64,000 nt of DNA from Artemisia argyi (Eukaryota; Streptophyta; Magnoliopsida; Asterales; Asteraceae), in NCBI GenBank assembly GCA_030686995.1, contig CM060709.1, forward strand, positions 268,255,057 through 268,319,056, given 5' to 3'. Numbering within the stretch: the first letter of the stretch is position 1; every line of letters begins with the position of its first letter. The notes below the pieces were generated by a model. That model was not told the DNA's origin. It did no database searches and saw only the letters and a list, made by a program, of their open reading frames with translations. The position numbers and the translations under genes are program-made. Of the stretch, positions 1-10,837 are shown in pieces.

Positions 1-1182
1 AGGGCCTTCCTCCCCTTCTCTTCTCTTTACCAGATTTCCCCAAAGGGTGTAATCGTCATTTTGGTAAAAAGGCAAAAGGGAGGGATCAGCATAAATGTCC
101 CCTCCTGACAAGCACGCATGTTCAGTTGTGGCTGCTCCTCTGCATTCTTCTACCTCATGCGGGCCTCCACAGTAATCGCAGATCAAGTAAGGATTCGACA
201 GCAGTTTAGGTAATTGCGATCCAGCTAGGTATTCCACTCTTTTGTGAATTTTGCTCAACTGATCCGAGGTGATCTCAGAAATGCTGACAGTCGACTCAGG
301 TTCATCCCAAGTGTCATCCTGGTCTTGAGCATATTCTTCAATCCTATCCCATCCTTCCTCGGCACTAAGATTGGCCAATCTTCCTTTCCTAGATTGGTTA
401 ATTCCGTTTCGGTCATTAGAGGAGATATTTTCGTAGAAGATTTGGACCAAGAGCCAAAGCTCAATGCCATGATGGGGAACTTGTCTTATTGAATCTTTGA
501 ATCTAGTCCACGATTTATAGAAGGGTTCGTCATTCTCCTTCCGGAAACGGAGGATCCTATCTCTAAGTGCTGAGGTTTTTCCAGGTGGAAAGAACTTCTC
601 ATAGAACTTGGATATGAGTTGCTCCCATGTGAAGATAGATTCAGAAGGGAGTTTGTCATACCATTCTTGGGCTTTTTCATGTAAGGTGAAAGGAAAGAAT
701 CGCAATCGGGCTGTGTCTCTAGTAGCCCCATCCGTATGGAGGGTGTCTACTATTTTTAGGAAGTCCTTGATGTGTTGGATTGGATTTTCCTCATCTAGTC
801 CGCTGAATTTACACACACTTTTGACAAGCCAAACATCGTTTGCATGCAAGACCTCGTTGGTGTGTTCATTTGGGTAAACAATAGCATTTGAGAAGCCACG
901 AGAGGTTGGGGAGGAATAGTCTTTGAGACGCTTAGGAATGGAGGTTGCGGGAATACTAGTGTTGTCGTTGGGTTGGGAGCTAGGGGTTGAGACTTGGTTT
1001 TCTGAATTTTCTTCAGAAAGAGGTGCATCAAAATCGATGGCAACGCTGGATGGTTCAGAAGTTGAGCGATATTGTCTCAATCTATGCAGTTCTCTTTCGG
1101 GTTCCGCATAAGGCAAGACAAGGTTTCGAGTGGAACTACGACTCCTAGTGATCCTAAGGTTAAGGGATTCGTCATTTGCCAT
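1..1182 (-). CDS. Ty3/gypsy (Athila-like) gag, 5' part, runs off the window
   Basis: The minus strand is open without a stop from the ATG at 1182 to base 1, about 394 codons, and continues beyond the window. The product starts MANDESLNLRITRSRSS. A retrotransposon gag core follows, recognisable by FPFTLHEKAQEWYDKLPSES and FYEKFFPPGKTSALRDRI (about residues 155-190). Near the end is a zinc knuckle of form CX2CX3HX4C (CDYCGGPHEVEEC). Gag packages the element RNA into cytoplasmic particles. This motif wording and the PBS type are typical of the Athila/Tat branch. The start lies 141 bases inside the PBS and LTR, as expected for a first ORF. The frame is uninterrupted, so the element may be fairly young. 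Pol would lie to the left, outside the window. Confidence 0.85.
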   Translation of the reverse strand, partial: MANDESLNLRITRSRSSTRNLVLPYAEPERELHRLRQYRSTSEPSSVAIDFDAPLSEENSENQVSTPSSQPNDNTSIPATSIPKRLKDYSSPTSRGFSNAIVYPNEHTNEVLHANDVWLVKSVCKFSGLDEENPIQHIKDFLKIVDTLHTDGATRDTARLRFFPFTLHEKAQEWYDKLPSESIFTWEQLISKFYEKFFPPGKTSALRDRILRFRKENDEPFYKSWTRFKDSIRQVPHHGIELWLLVQIFYENISSNDRNGINQSRKGRLANLSAEEGWDRIEEYAQDQDDTWDEPESTVSISEITSDQLSKIHKRVEYLAGSQLPKLLSNPYLICDYCGGPHEVEECRGAATTEHACLSGGDIYADPSLLPFYQNDDYTLWGNLVKRREGEEGP

Positions 1183-1322
1183 GATGGCAGGTGGTGAAGA
1201 GTTATGAACAAAGGCACGAAGAAATGAGATAGACTAAAGAAGACCTAAAAATAAAATCTTACTAGAAAGGAATCTAGCAAGTAGACCTAATAAAAAGAAA
1301 TCCTAACCTAGACAATAACTAT

Positions 1323-1341
1323 TCCCCGGGCTGCGGCGCCA
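1323..1341 (-). promoter_or_regulatory. tRNA-Asp-type primer binding site
   Basis: On the minus strand this reads TGGCGCCGCAGCCCGGGGA, close to the 3' end complement of tRNA-Asp that primes many plant Ty3/gypsy elements. It sits six bases after the LTR end and upstream of gag, which fixes the orientation of the element. Confidence 0.8.
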
Positions 1342-1347
1342 AAAACT

Positions 1348-2763
1348 TGATGCGTGGGAATCGCAACAGGCTTTACCTCTCGAGGGATCTCGAGAAGCTT
1401 ACAACCCCCACCAGGCAGTGTACCTGATCGTTGTAGTATAGTATAGTGACAAGTACCGGGGGATTGATCGTTCAGCTTAGGAATAGTGTCGCTAGGATTA
1501 TAAAGCCTAAATACTAGTTCTAAAGGTGAGGGATGATTATTTTTGTGTTTCTATATTTTATGGAAAGCAAGTAAAAATCTCGGGTTTTGGAAGAGTGGGC
1601 GGAATTAGTTGCTATTCAACTAACCCAATACTAAGATGCAATCAAAATAAAATACTAAAAATGAAAATAAACTAATTATACTAAGGTTGTGAGCAGTAAT
1701 TGGAGAAAATGTGTTTACCTAGATTTCACTACTCCCTAGATATCTTTTACATGTTAATTACTTGTTATAATTGCATGGATGACGGATCGTATTCCTTAAT
1801 ACCATTCATGGGGTGGCATACATAACTCCCCAATTCTATGAGCTCTTATCTCCTCCTACACCATGCCCAGCACAACTATAGGGATTGTAAACAGTGGCTC
1901 ATGCATTAAATACAACCAATAAAGACCTAGTTCGCCTCGGTTCATGTTTCTTAAGACGTTCAAGCATGTTACCATTTGGAGATCTGCCAGTTTTCTTAAG
2001 CCTAACATATAAATCATTCATCCAAGACAAGAATAAACAAGTAATCAACACATAATCAATATCTAGGTTTCATTAGATCTAAGCAAACACAAAAGAGATC
2101 TAGCCTAGCATAATGGAATTGAGACAAGAACAAGATATAGACAACCAACACATAGACATATTGATTGAATTAGAAGAACACTTATCTCAATTACAATGCA
2201 AGGTATCAAGGGTTTGGAACCCTTGAAAAACCTGTAAAAGTTGCACCAAAATCGTACTTAGGGTTTCTCCAAAACTTCTCTTTCTAAATGTGAAAAATTA
2301 GAAAACTATATATAGAAAAATGGGTTTGACGGCGTCAAGAGTAATCTTGTGACGCTGTCACCTCGCCGCCAAAACTCTTCTCGGACTGCCTAGATCTACT
2401 TCTGACGCCGTCAAGACTTATATGTTTCCAGGCCGTCATGACTCTTTTACTCTTAACGCCCTTCCTACATGACGCCGTCAAATCTTCTCTGGATCGTCAT
2501 GGATTTTCATGAAATTTGCTCTTGACGCCGTCAAGGTTTTGCTCTTGACGCCGTCACCTACTGTTCCCAGCATGGAAAATTAAGACTTTGGCGTTTTCTT
2601 CACTTTTATGCTCCAAAAAACGTCCGAATTGCTTCCTTTTCCAGATTTCTCTCCCAAAGTACCTAAAATCACAAAAGGAACGATTTAGGGCAATATTTGA
2701 TCAAATAAAGTCGGATTCGGGCTTAAATGACCCCCTAAAAACGGATCATTTTTCGCCTCATCA
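1348..2763 (-). mobile_element. 5' LTR of the Athila-like element
   Basis: The LTR is about 1.42 kb, in minus orientation. On the plus strand it begins TGATGCG and ends CCTCATCA, so both ends carry the TGATG/CATCA inverted termini. The PBS and gag follow on the minus strand. It contains a minus-strand TATA box (CTATATATAG, 2306-2315) preceded by an array of TGACGCCGTCA motifs. The partner LTR is outside the window, so the target duplication cannot be checked. Confidence 0.75.
2327..2556 (-). repeat. Array of TGACGCCGTCA quasi-palindromes beside the LTR TATA box
   Basis: Five copies of TGACGCCGTCA or its reverse complement lie at 2327, 2403, 2470, 2523 and 2546, with a one-mismatch copy at 2350. 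Each is TGACG-N-CGTCA, so each half is a TGACG core of the kind bound by plant TGA/bZIP factors. The array ends 12 bases from the minus-strand TATA box at 2306-2315, in the U3 position. Enhancer function is an inference; an RNA role is possible if transcription starts further upstream. Confidence 0.6.
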
Positions 2764-2848
2764 GCTATGATCCTATTCGTTTCAAGAATAAAACTTGTGA
2801 ATGGCCATGTTGTGACTGGAAGAACGAAGGAATCTGTAATGGGGGAAG
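2764..2848 (+). other. Short remnant with a polypurine tract before the next LTR
   Basis: Eighty-five bases separate the Athila-like LTR from the first copia LTR. They end in ATGGGGGAAG directly before TGTTAG, which looks like a polypurine tract. This is unexpected, because the LTR that follows also has a primer binding site on its other side. It may be the 3' tail of a second element sharing that LTR. Confidence 0.4.
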
Positions 2849-3133
2849 TGTTAGACTTGCTATTTTATAAAAGATAACGTCACACATAAAGAAATGGACT
2901 AGATATCATACAAATAGTACTTTAGGGACTATTATTGTAATATAGGCAAACTAGTAATGTTAGGAGCCTACAAATACCCCTCATGACTCTCCATGAGGGG
3001 TGTGGGAAAGTGTGTGTAAAGTTTCACTGCATTTCATATTTAATAAACACATAGTTCTTCACCTTTCTCTCTCTAGAACCATGATGTATTTCGATCAACC
3101 TCGACCTCCGGAACGTGTTTCTTGGTAATAACA
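2849..3133 (+). mobile_element. Copia-type LTR, family 1
   Basis: The LTR is 285 bp, TGTTAGAC to TAATAACA, followed after two bases by a tRNA-iMet primer binding site. A TATA-like CTACAAATA at 2968-2976 runs straight into a nine-pair hairpin (CCCCTCATG 2977-2985 with CATGAGGGG 2992-3000), and a TTTAATAAACA stretch follows. An inverted near-identical copy lies at 5600-5887. The right ends of family 1 and family 2 LTRs are similar (CGACCTCC, GTGTTTCTTGG), but their left halves differ. Confidence 0.75.
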
Positions 3134-3135
3134 AG

Positions 3136-3147
3136 TGGTATCAGAGC
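3136..3147 (+). promoter_or_regulatory. tRNA-iMet primer binding site
   Basis: TGGTATCAGAGC is the standard initiator-Met primer binding site of plant Ty1/copia elements. It lies two bases after the family 1 LTR, marking that LTR as a 5' LTR read on the plus strand. Confidence 0.85.
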
Positions 3148-3224
3148 TAACCGGGGGCGAATCGTGGTGTTTTTTGGTGAAAAAATCGTGTTTTTGGGTG
3201 AAAAATCGGATCTGGTACTGTTCA

Positions 3225-3655
3225 TCGCCATTTTATCGAGTTAGGATTTGATGACTATCGAGTTTGGCAGAAGATTATCGAGTTTGGATATGATTTTGTC
3301 GAGTTTGGAAATTATTACCGAGTTTGGGAAAATTTTTACCGAGTTTGGAAAATTATTACCAAGTTTGGGAAATTGTTACCGAGTTTGGGAAAATCTTACC
3401 GAGTTTGGTCATTACCGAGTTAGGGTATTACCGAGTTTGGTCATTACCGAGTTTGGTTATTACCGAGTTAGGGTATTACCGAGTTAGGGTTGATTTTTGT
3501 GCAACGGTTTCATGTTTTGCGTATGCTTCATATGTTTGCCGAGTTAGGCTGGTCCAACCTTATCATTTATCGAGTAAGGATTTCTTTTGGACTAATCTAA
3601 ACGAAACTTTGCCAAAATTTCTCTAGCTTTACCGAGTTACAAGGTTATCGAGTTG
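3225..3655 (+). repeat. Tandem ACCGAGTTTGG leader repeat
   Basis: About twenty loosely regular copies of a 14-20 bp unit based on TTACCGAGTTTGG or TTATCGAGTT occur in the leader of the copia-like element. The open frames here (YYRVRVLPSL-type) are by-products of the repeat and are not called as genes. Confidence 0.7.
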
Positions 3656-5313
3656 GCCACAAAAAAAAAAAAAAAAAACATTTTGGCGGGAAAATTTGAG
3701 TAAAATTTATTTTTGAGAGGAGACTAAACGTTCAATTTTTACGCGAAATTCAAATTTTGGTATAAGGTTGGAAATTTTGGCCCGAAATTCAAATTTTTCG
3801 GCTAAAATTCAAATTTTTTCGGTGAATTTTTGCGTGTAAATTTTCAAAACTCAAATTTTTCTGGTAACCTTAGAATTGCATTTCATAGTGATTTCCAAAT
3901 TATAGGCGAGAAAATTTTCCAATTTTATTTTTGGAGGGAAAATACGAAATCACTACGAATCACCCGAAATAGAATTTCAAGCTTCACCAAAAACACACCA
4001 CGTATAGCTTAAAAGATCCTGATCAAGAATCACAATCAAATGACAACGGCTAGTATCGGATATTTGTGAATATGGGGATATTTCGTTATTATCTATTCGG
4101 GTTTGAAGTAACGTTTTACGGGCGCGTGTACTTATTTCATCTTCTTTCTTTCTTCACTTCCGCAAAGATGACTTGTTTGGGCATATATTAATAGTGACGA
4201 AGACTTGGATATCTAGTTATTTTTGTGATTCTTTCTCTCTATACTCACAAAGTAGCTATCACTTTAAGGAGTTACGTTGTAGTGCTCAGTGTCTCACGTA
4301 GTTGAGGATATGTTAAGATGGATTGTGCTTATTACGCTTCTTTAGGGGTATAAGGTGCACCGTTCTTAGTCACAGGATAGTACAAGCTTAAGTCACAAGT
4401 CTGAGGGATTTTACTTCATTCTCAAGTTCGTCATATCGGGTTATCTTCATATGGGGTTACATCAGAGAACCGTTGTTGATTCAGAGGTTGATAAAGAGTA
4501 AGACAATTTCAAATGGTATTGTTAGTAGATTGGGTTTCTCGACATCTTCACACGGGCTTATGTGATTAATGATAAAGTGCTTTCAGTTAATACTTCATGT
4601 ACACAATGTTATGCTGATTCCGATGAGATCGCAATCATCAGGGGAGAGAAATGTGTACATCGAGGACGCACAACAAGTTCATGTGATCGGGCTTAATGAT
4701 TTATGAAATGATTTGTGTCAGAGATTGGTTGATTCTATATCCTTATCCTCTCAACTTTTTCTACGTACTTCTACCTTATCCACCTTCACCAATTTCGAGC
4801 AACAAATTCAAGATGATCGGTGTTTCAACTTGTTACTTTGGTGTTATCATTTCATGTGTACATTATGGACTGATTTGATTTATGCAAGATAACTGGAATG
4901 CATTTGGTGAGATGAAGATGTTGATATTCAGTTCCCCCGAATGGACAATCTTGAAGAAGGTCGAGTCTACAGTCTGTTCTACATTTTCCGCTGCGTGTTT
5001 GAAGACTAAAGATGGTTTGCATTTAAGTATCAAAAGACTTCTTCAGTTTCGGGGCATTCATCAGAAAGGTTGTCAGTTTGGGGGAGAGCACTAATTAGGG
5101 GAGAGTGTCAAGCCAGATTTAATCCCTAATTAGATTTGCTCACATTGTTCTTCTGCAAGTAAAAAGATGGCAGCTGAGAAGATTCAGGAAGCTGAATGAA
5201 GGAACGAAGTTTGAAAACCACTCTCAGAGCTGCGGCGCTTATGTTTTGTATTCAATTTTACTTGTAGGGAACGTTGTAAGCTATTCCCATATAAAATCAC
5301 TTTGGGGAGAGAT

Positions 5314-5599
5314 TGTTAGCCTTAAAAGTAATGTTATATTCGGAATAGCATCTCCTTCTATGTACAAGGACTAGTTTAGACAATAGTGCTAAGTTAGGCT
5401 TGTATTCTAGTATAAATACCCCTCCTAGTCTCAACTAGGAGGGTTGGATGTCTCATTGTATCACAAGGTGTGTGTGGTTTCCTTCTTTCTCTCTCTAGAA
5501 AACACACACACCTTCCCCATTCTTTTAATCTAATAATACCATGTCTATTCTTTATTTCGAGCATCCCCGACCTCCTGAAGGTGTTTCTTGGTCACAACA
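5314..5599 (+). mobile_element. Copia-type LTR, family 2
   Basis: The LTR is 286 bp, TGTTAGCC to GTCACAACA, with a polypurine tract just before it, so it is a 3' LTR. TATA box TATAAATA (5411-5418) is followed at once by a nine-pair hairpin, CCCTCCTAG (5420-5428) with CTAGGAGGG (5435-5443). A truncated copy of the same family lies at 6254-6445. Confidence 0.75.
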
Positions 5600-5887
5600 A
5601 AGAAACACGTTCCGGAGGTCGAGGTTGATCGAAATACAACATGGTTCTAGAGAGAGAAAGTAGAGAGAGAAAGGTGAAGAACTATGTGTTTATTAAATAT
5701 GAAATGAAGTGAAACTTTACACACACTTTCCCACACCCCTCATGGAGAGTCATGAGGGGTATTTATAGGCTCCTAACATTACTAGTTTGCCTAAATTACA
5801 ATAATAGTCCCTAAAGTACTATTTGTATGATATCTAGTCCATTTCTTTATGTGTGACGTTATTTTTTATAAAATAGCAAGTCTAACA
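5600..5887 (-). mobile_element. Inverted copia LTR, family 1, joined tail to tail with family 2
   Basis: This is the reverse complement of the 2849-3133 LTR with few differences. It lacks only the ten bases TGTTATTACC at the junction. It has the same hairpin beside the TATA-like site (5743-5767). Its start TGTTAGA (minus strand, 5887) is preceded on the minus strand by the polypurine tract CTTGGAGGGAGAT, so it is the 3' LTR of a minus-strand element. Confidence 0.75.
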
Positions 5888-6253
5888 ATCTCCCTCCAAG
5901 ATATCGTCACACATGAATGGATACAATGAGACCTATAAACACATAAACATGTAAATTACAACAATAGTAAACTATGTCGACGTTGTTGAATACTGAGGCA
6001 GACTTGAAGTTCTCTCTTCTGACGATCTCGGCGTATGATCTTTGACACTGATGGCAAAGGTCTTTGTAGCTCTGAACTTCAACTGTAATGATCTAGTTAG
6101 GTTATTACTCCCTCCTAACTAGTGAGCCTTTATTCTTTTTCTTCTGCTCTCTCCTGAACTGACAACTCTCTTCTCATCTCACAGCGGATAAGGTAGATAC
6201 TAATGAGTTTACACCATGGTTGTCGTTCTGGGAGCATCATAGCATAACTTACA
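5888..6253 (-). mobile_element. 3' internal remnant of the inverted copia element
   Basis: It begins with the polypurine tract (ATCTCCCTCCAAG on plus) of the minus-strand family 1 LTR. The rest is a 3' untranslated-type remnant with no convincing frame, cut off where the truncated family 2 LTR begins. Confidence 0.5.
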
Positions 6254-6445
6254 TAGTATAAATACCCCTCCTAGTCTCAACTAGGAGGGTTGGATGTCTC
6301 ATTGTATCACAAGGTATGTGTGGTTTCCTTCTTTCTCTCTCTAGAAAACACACACACCTTCCCCATTCTTTTAATCTAATAATACCATGTCTATTCTTTA
6401 TTTCGAGCATCCCCGACCTCCTGAAGGTGTTTCTTGGTTACAACA
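6254..6445 (+). mobile_element. Truncated copia LTR, family 2
   Basis: These 192 bases match 5409-5599 almost exactly, including the TATA box and its hairpin, but lack the first ~95 bp of the LTR. The copy ends GGTTACAACA and abuts gypsy-type coding remnants, so an LTR end was inserted or recombined here. Confidence 0.7.
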
Positions 6446-7080
6446 GGAAGCATAATTGGAATGAGACGAGTTGGTAACGATGTTTACTTCGAAGACTACG
6501 ATTGGTACAATCAAATTGAAGATTGCCCACGCAAGGCAGAAGCTTTACAAAAGAAAGGAAGAATCGAGTACTTAAAAGAAGTAAAGGGGGCATCGAATAC
6601 TACTTTCTGGGAATGGGTGCATAAAGATTGTGATGATTATACAAGGTTGGATCGACGATTACAATGAGAGTTGAAAAGAAAATGGGACAAGATCCAAGAT
6701 TATCATCAATCTATCAAACATTATTCCAATGAGATAGTTTATGAAAATTACGATGATTCACAAAGAGAATTAATGGAAGAGCTTGATGACTATTTGATTA
6801 AGGATGATTACTCTAATTTCATCAATGAAGGCGAAGAAGAATTCAATAAGAGAAAATGCAAACTTCTTGGAATTACTTATCATAACCTGCCAATGATGAT
6901 CTCTGAAAAATTTGTAGTTGTCAAATACTCTTTAGGGCCATGTGAAGAGTATGTTGCTATAAAAACCAAAGAATTCATTAAATTAACTTGATCCGAAGAA
7001 AACGTGTCACAATTATATGGGAACATCTTTCGAATGAAGGACGAAGGATGGGATGTGATAAGAACAAAATAGAAGCTGAA
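6446..7080 (+). pseudogene. Ty3/gypsy 3' coding remnant
   Basis: Two plus-strand frames, about 6464-6667 and 6671-6991, are separated by one stop. They encode acidic, charged protein ending with VVVKYSLGPCEEYVAIKTKE. After a further stop, residues resembling SQLYGNIFRMKDEGWDVIRT run to about 7072. From memory, this pattern (a YSxGPxEEY block, then an IYQ..F..KDEGW block) follows pol in gypsy elements of Anthemideae. It lies upstream of a gypsy polypurine tract and 3' LTR in the same orientation, which supports the call. Stops and the missing 5' end make it non-functional. Confidence 0.5.
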
Positions 7081-7185
7081 CATGAGTCTAACTTGAAGAC
7101 TCTGGAATAAAGAAAAGTTCTTACCGGGAGACAACCCGGATTTATCTTTACTGTTTTTGCTGTCAAGTCTGTCAGACCTGTAGCA

Positions 7186-7405
7186 GATGCGGCGCATCTC
7201 CATCAATAGATGCGACGTATCTACTGCACAGGTCATATCTGTTTTTATTTTTTCTGCATTTTATTTTCTGAACTATGAACTTTCTGTCAGTTTATTTAAT
7301 ACGGCGCATCCCTGGTTAAGGATGTGACGTATCTAATCTTTCTGACCCGTACCAATTCCAGGCTCGATACGGCGCATCTTCTTCAATAAGATGCGGCGTA
7401 TCGAC
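7186..7405 (+). repeat. GATGCGGCGCATC-type palindromes, internal cluster
   Basis: At least six imperfect copies of GATGCGGCGCATC, or its CGTATC variant, occur in pairs around 7189-7222, 7300-7333 and 7364-7402. The same motif recurs in the LTR of the same element at 9671-10035. Confidence 0.6.
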
Positions 7406-8850
7406 TGACCTGATGATTTACAGTTTGATTTTTATTTTTATTTTTATTTTCTAACCACTAATGAATTTTGTACAAGTATCGATCTTCTTAAAACTCAGGT
7501 GTATAATTGGTGGTATTTATATTTATTGCTCGCAAATTTATAATGGAGGATCAAACCGAGCAAATCTCATGGAAGTTTTTCGTTCTAATTCTTTTTCATT
7601 TCCTGTTTTTAATTTTAACAAACAACGAGGACGTTGTTTAACTTAAGTGGAGGGATGAAGAATTAGAACTTTTACTTAACTCTTATTTTTCAAGAATATG
7701 CTTTAATTTGCACTTAATATATCAAAATTTAAAAAAAAAATAGCATGTTTTTGTTTAATCTAAGTTGCATAGCTGCACACAAGCCTTTATTTTCTAAAAT
7801 TGTGATTTCAAAATTCACAAATCTATGAGTGTGTCGGTGACTTATAAACTTTAGAACTTGACTTGTATACTATTCGAGACCACCATAATAAGTATTATTT
7901 TCATAATTGGAGTGACTTGTCTAAATTGGTAAAATTCTAGGATTACACAAAAAAGCCTTTATCATGTGATATTAACTAACTACACTGATTAGTGAACCCC
8001 GTTATAAACCCTTTGTTTACTCTCATTTTTAGAGTAAGATACCCCTAGAAAAACATGTAGAGCCATTCCTTTAGGACTTATACACCTTGTTATTATGTTT
8101 CGTTACACCATACACCTTAGCCTACCCTATAGATTTAAGTATGTGGTTAGTTGTTTAGGCAAAGTGTGTTTCCTTGCGTTACTTGTGTTCGTGTGTGTAA
8201 ATTCATTATCTTTGGTTAGGTCGGGAAATTGCATAATGCAATTGGAGTGAAAGTACATATTGTATATTTTTAGTTAGTTTTTCGTGTGTTTATTACTTTC
8301 ACTATTACATTATGTCTGAAAGTCTGAAAAATAAAAAAAAATATTATTCAGAATTATTGTGATGGTACTGTGGTGAAATTTTACACCTTTAGTTAAAAAA
8401 AATGAGAAAAGAAAAAGAAAGAAGTTAGTAGTTTATTTAAACCAACGATGTAAAGTTTTGTATTAAAGTGGTTGATATCGCCACTATTGTTGTATTATAT
8501 TTATGGATTGAAAGGGAGTTAGACGTTATGGGAACGCCAACTAAGGATTGTTTATTCTTTGTCTAAGATTTTATTGAGTATAATTCATGTCTACCTAAAG
8601 CGTGAGTTACAAAAGAGTCAAAGCATTAGTTATTCAATGATATGAGTCTTATTCATTGGATGGTAGGGAAGTATTCTAACCACACTTAGGACTTTAATCT
8701 ATTTGTTTCTTGTTTTGTATTTTTTATTTTACACCAATTTATATCCTAAATATTATCCATACCCAACCGTATTGTTATATTCGTTATTAGCTTTCGAGCA
8801 TCCGAATATGATGATGGGCAAGTAAGAATATTAAATGTATGAATAAGGTA
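7406..8850. other. AT-rich non-coding interior of the gypsy element
   Basis: These 1.4 kb show no coding frame above background, no terminal repeats and no RNA gene. They lie between the 3' coding remnant and the tandem repeat before the LTR, as in the long 3' untranslated region of Tat/Athila elements. Confidence 0.5.
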
Positions 8851-9130
8851 GTGACCATCCGAGTATTAGATTAATTAGCTAACGCGCCAGCGATCTGGTG
8901 TGTGAATTGGTGACCATCAGAGTTTAAGATTGATTAAATGATGCGCCAGCGATCTGGTGTACAACTTGGTGACCATCCGTTATGAAAATAACGCGCAAAC
9001 AATCCAAGGAACACATTATTGACCATCTATCATTTGAAAGATCAAGGACTCGCGCCAGCGATCGATGAAGCATACTAGTGACCATCCGTTAGTTAAAGCG
9101 TCAAGGACTCGCGCCAGCGATCTACTAAGT
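8851..9130 (+). repeat. Tandem repeat, GTGACCATCC ... GCGCCAGCGATC unit
   Basis: Five units of roughly 50-70 bp each begin with GTGACCATCC (or a variant) and end with CGCGCCAGCGATC. Later units add TCAAGGACT before the CGCGCC. Tandem arrays ahead of the polypurine tract are usual in Tat/Ogre-type gypsy elements. Confidence 0.75.
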
Positions 9131-9670
9131 TTATGCAGGAAATGTTCAAACAAAGCTAGGTTTAACCTATGAACCAAACAACCCTTTTTACTGCTTTAGA
9201 CTTTTAACTCCTCAGCTTTAGTGGGGGAGATGTGTATCCTTGTCAAGCATATGATAGAATATTCGTCACGTCTGAACAATTAAACGATTAGATTTGCTTT
9301 TATTAATGATATATTTTGTTTCTAATTGGTTAAGTGTTTGGCCGTGAAATTATGATAAAATGAATAAGTGCTTAAATGTAAAAATATCCTATCAAGGATA
9401 CATTTTCATTATGTTTATTCTAAATGTTTACTTGAGGACAAGTAAAGTTCAAGTGGAAGGATATTTGATGAGATCAAATAAGTATATTTTATTAGCATCA
9501 TTTATCCTATTTAATTGACTTGTTTTATATTATTTTGTATGAGAATTGGTGCCTTAATGTTTACTTTAGTGATTCTCAGGTAAAAACAGGCAATTAGGTG
9601 AAAGTTAATGATATTGGACGAATTATGGAGATAAATGATCAAGATTTGAAAAGTCTACTGAAATTCAAGA

Positions 9671-10035
9671 GACGCGCCGTATCACTCTCAATAGATATGC
9701 TGCAACATTATACTTAGATAAATTCGAAGACCATTGCCTGACTTTGAAGAAAGCTTCGCATCTATTTACAACATGCGCCGCATATGAAACTTTGGTCAAT
9801 TAAGAATAATCAACTTGTTCTACTCCAAAATACGCCGCATCTCATTATAACATGCGGCGTATCAGCTAAAGACTTCACCAGATTCTATCCAAGACGTTAA
9901 AGAACATGCACCGCATAGAGAAACAAGTTACGCCGCATCTAAAGGAGGTGTACGAATGTTCCATAATATAATAATCTTGGATCCCACGCGAAGTTAAGTA
10001 GATGCGCCGCATCTGTCATCAACATGCGCCGCATC
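9671..10035 (+). repeat. GATGCGCCGCATC palindrome array before the gypsy TATA box
   Basis: About eight copies or variants of ATGCGCCGCAT occur at about 9671, 9772, 9830, 9850, 9905, 9929, 9999 and 10023. The last ends about 18 bases before the TATA box at 10053. Both strands read nearly the same because the unit is a quasi-palindrome with an odd centre. Confidence 0.65.
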
Positions 10036-10837
10036 GATCCCTCTGACAGAGACTATAAATACCCCAAGACAGATACGCGTTTTGTGTACAGAAAACCCCT
10101 AAGGAGACGAATTCAGCTGAAGAAGCATCACAAGACACGCCCCAAATGAAGATCTTAGAGCTGTAAGAAGGTCCTGCATGTGTATAATTCATTAAGTAGT
10201 TTTGTTTATTGTATTAGTAAGCTCTAATCTATCAGGATTGATGGGCTTGTGGCCACCATACTGCTCCCCTTAAAATTGATTTCCCATCGGTTAAAGTTTA
10301 TATGATTGATGTTTTTGGTGACTTTATTTGTGCATTGATAACCTCTGTGTTTAGTTGAGTCTTTTGGGCTACCATACCTGTTCCTCGCCTGCTTATCTAG
10401 TGTCTAGAAAGTAGGATAAACATAAATAATCATTAAGAGTTTACTCGCCGATATTAGGATCCAACAATATAGATTAGATTACGATCCTCATCATATAAAA
10501 CTAGCAATAAAACAAGTGACAAGCTACTTAACTATAAGGACAGGTCTTCTTATGTGTTTCTATTATCTATCTGTGTACGTGATTGCTATTCACTGATTCA
10601 TTCTCATTAGTTTTACTTTTATTGTTTATTAAATCCGTGTTATTCTCTCAGGCTAAACACCCGTTTTATTAGATTAGATTGGTAAACTAACTTAGATATT
10701 AAAATACTGATTAAATCAACTAGATATTACGTTCCATTCTTAGTGTTCGAGACTCTACTTACCATTATATACATATTGATCGGGTACACTGCTCGTTAAG
10801 TGTGTGTGTTAGTAATAAGTCGGCTAAATATAAATGT

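Larger units (their letters stand above)
3134..5313 (+). mobile_element. Internal region of a non-autonomous copia-like element
   Basis: This 2.2-kb region runs between a family 1 LTR with PBS and a family 2 LTR preceded by the polypurine run TTTGGGGAGAGAT (5301-5313). No gag, protease, integrase or reverse transcriptase frame survives. The first part is a tandem repeat, then AT-rich DNA with AAATTCAAATTTT runs (3660-4010). From about 5090 to 5310, GGGGGAGAGC and nearby sequence resemble the 3' end of a copia pol region. The two flanking LTRs differ in sequence, so this is either a recombinant element or two overlapping ones. I see no host gene in it. Confidence 0.5.

Noticed and set aside
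3136..3147. Possible tRNA-Met gene fragments at TGGTATCAGAGC (also 13616)
   Set aside because: Only the 12-base 3' complement of the tRNA is present, exactly after an LTR, so these are primer binding sites.
3248..3626. Two overlapping repetitive frames (EFGKL / YYRVRVLPSL-type)
   Set aside because: They are produced by the ACCGAGTTTGG tandem repeat in a retroelement leader and have no protein family features.
6880..7236. Minus-strand frame of 118 codons
   Set aside because: It is antisense to the gypsy accessory remnant, whose plus-strand motifs are recognisable.
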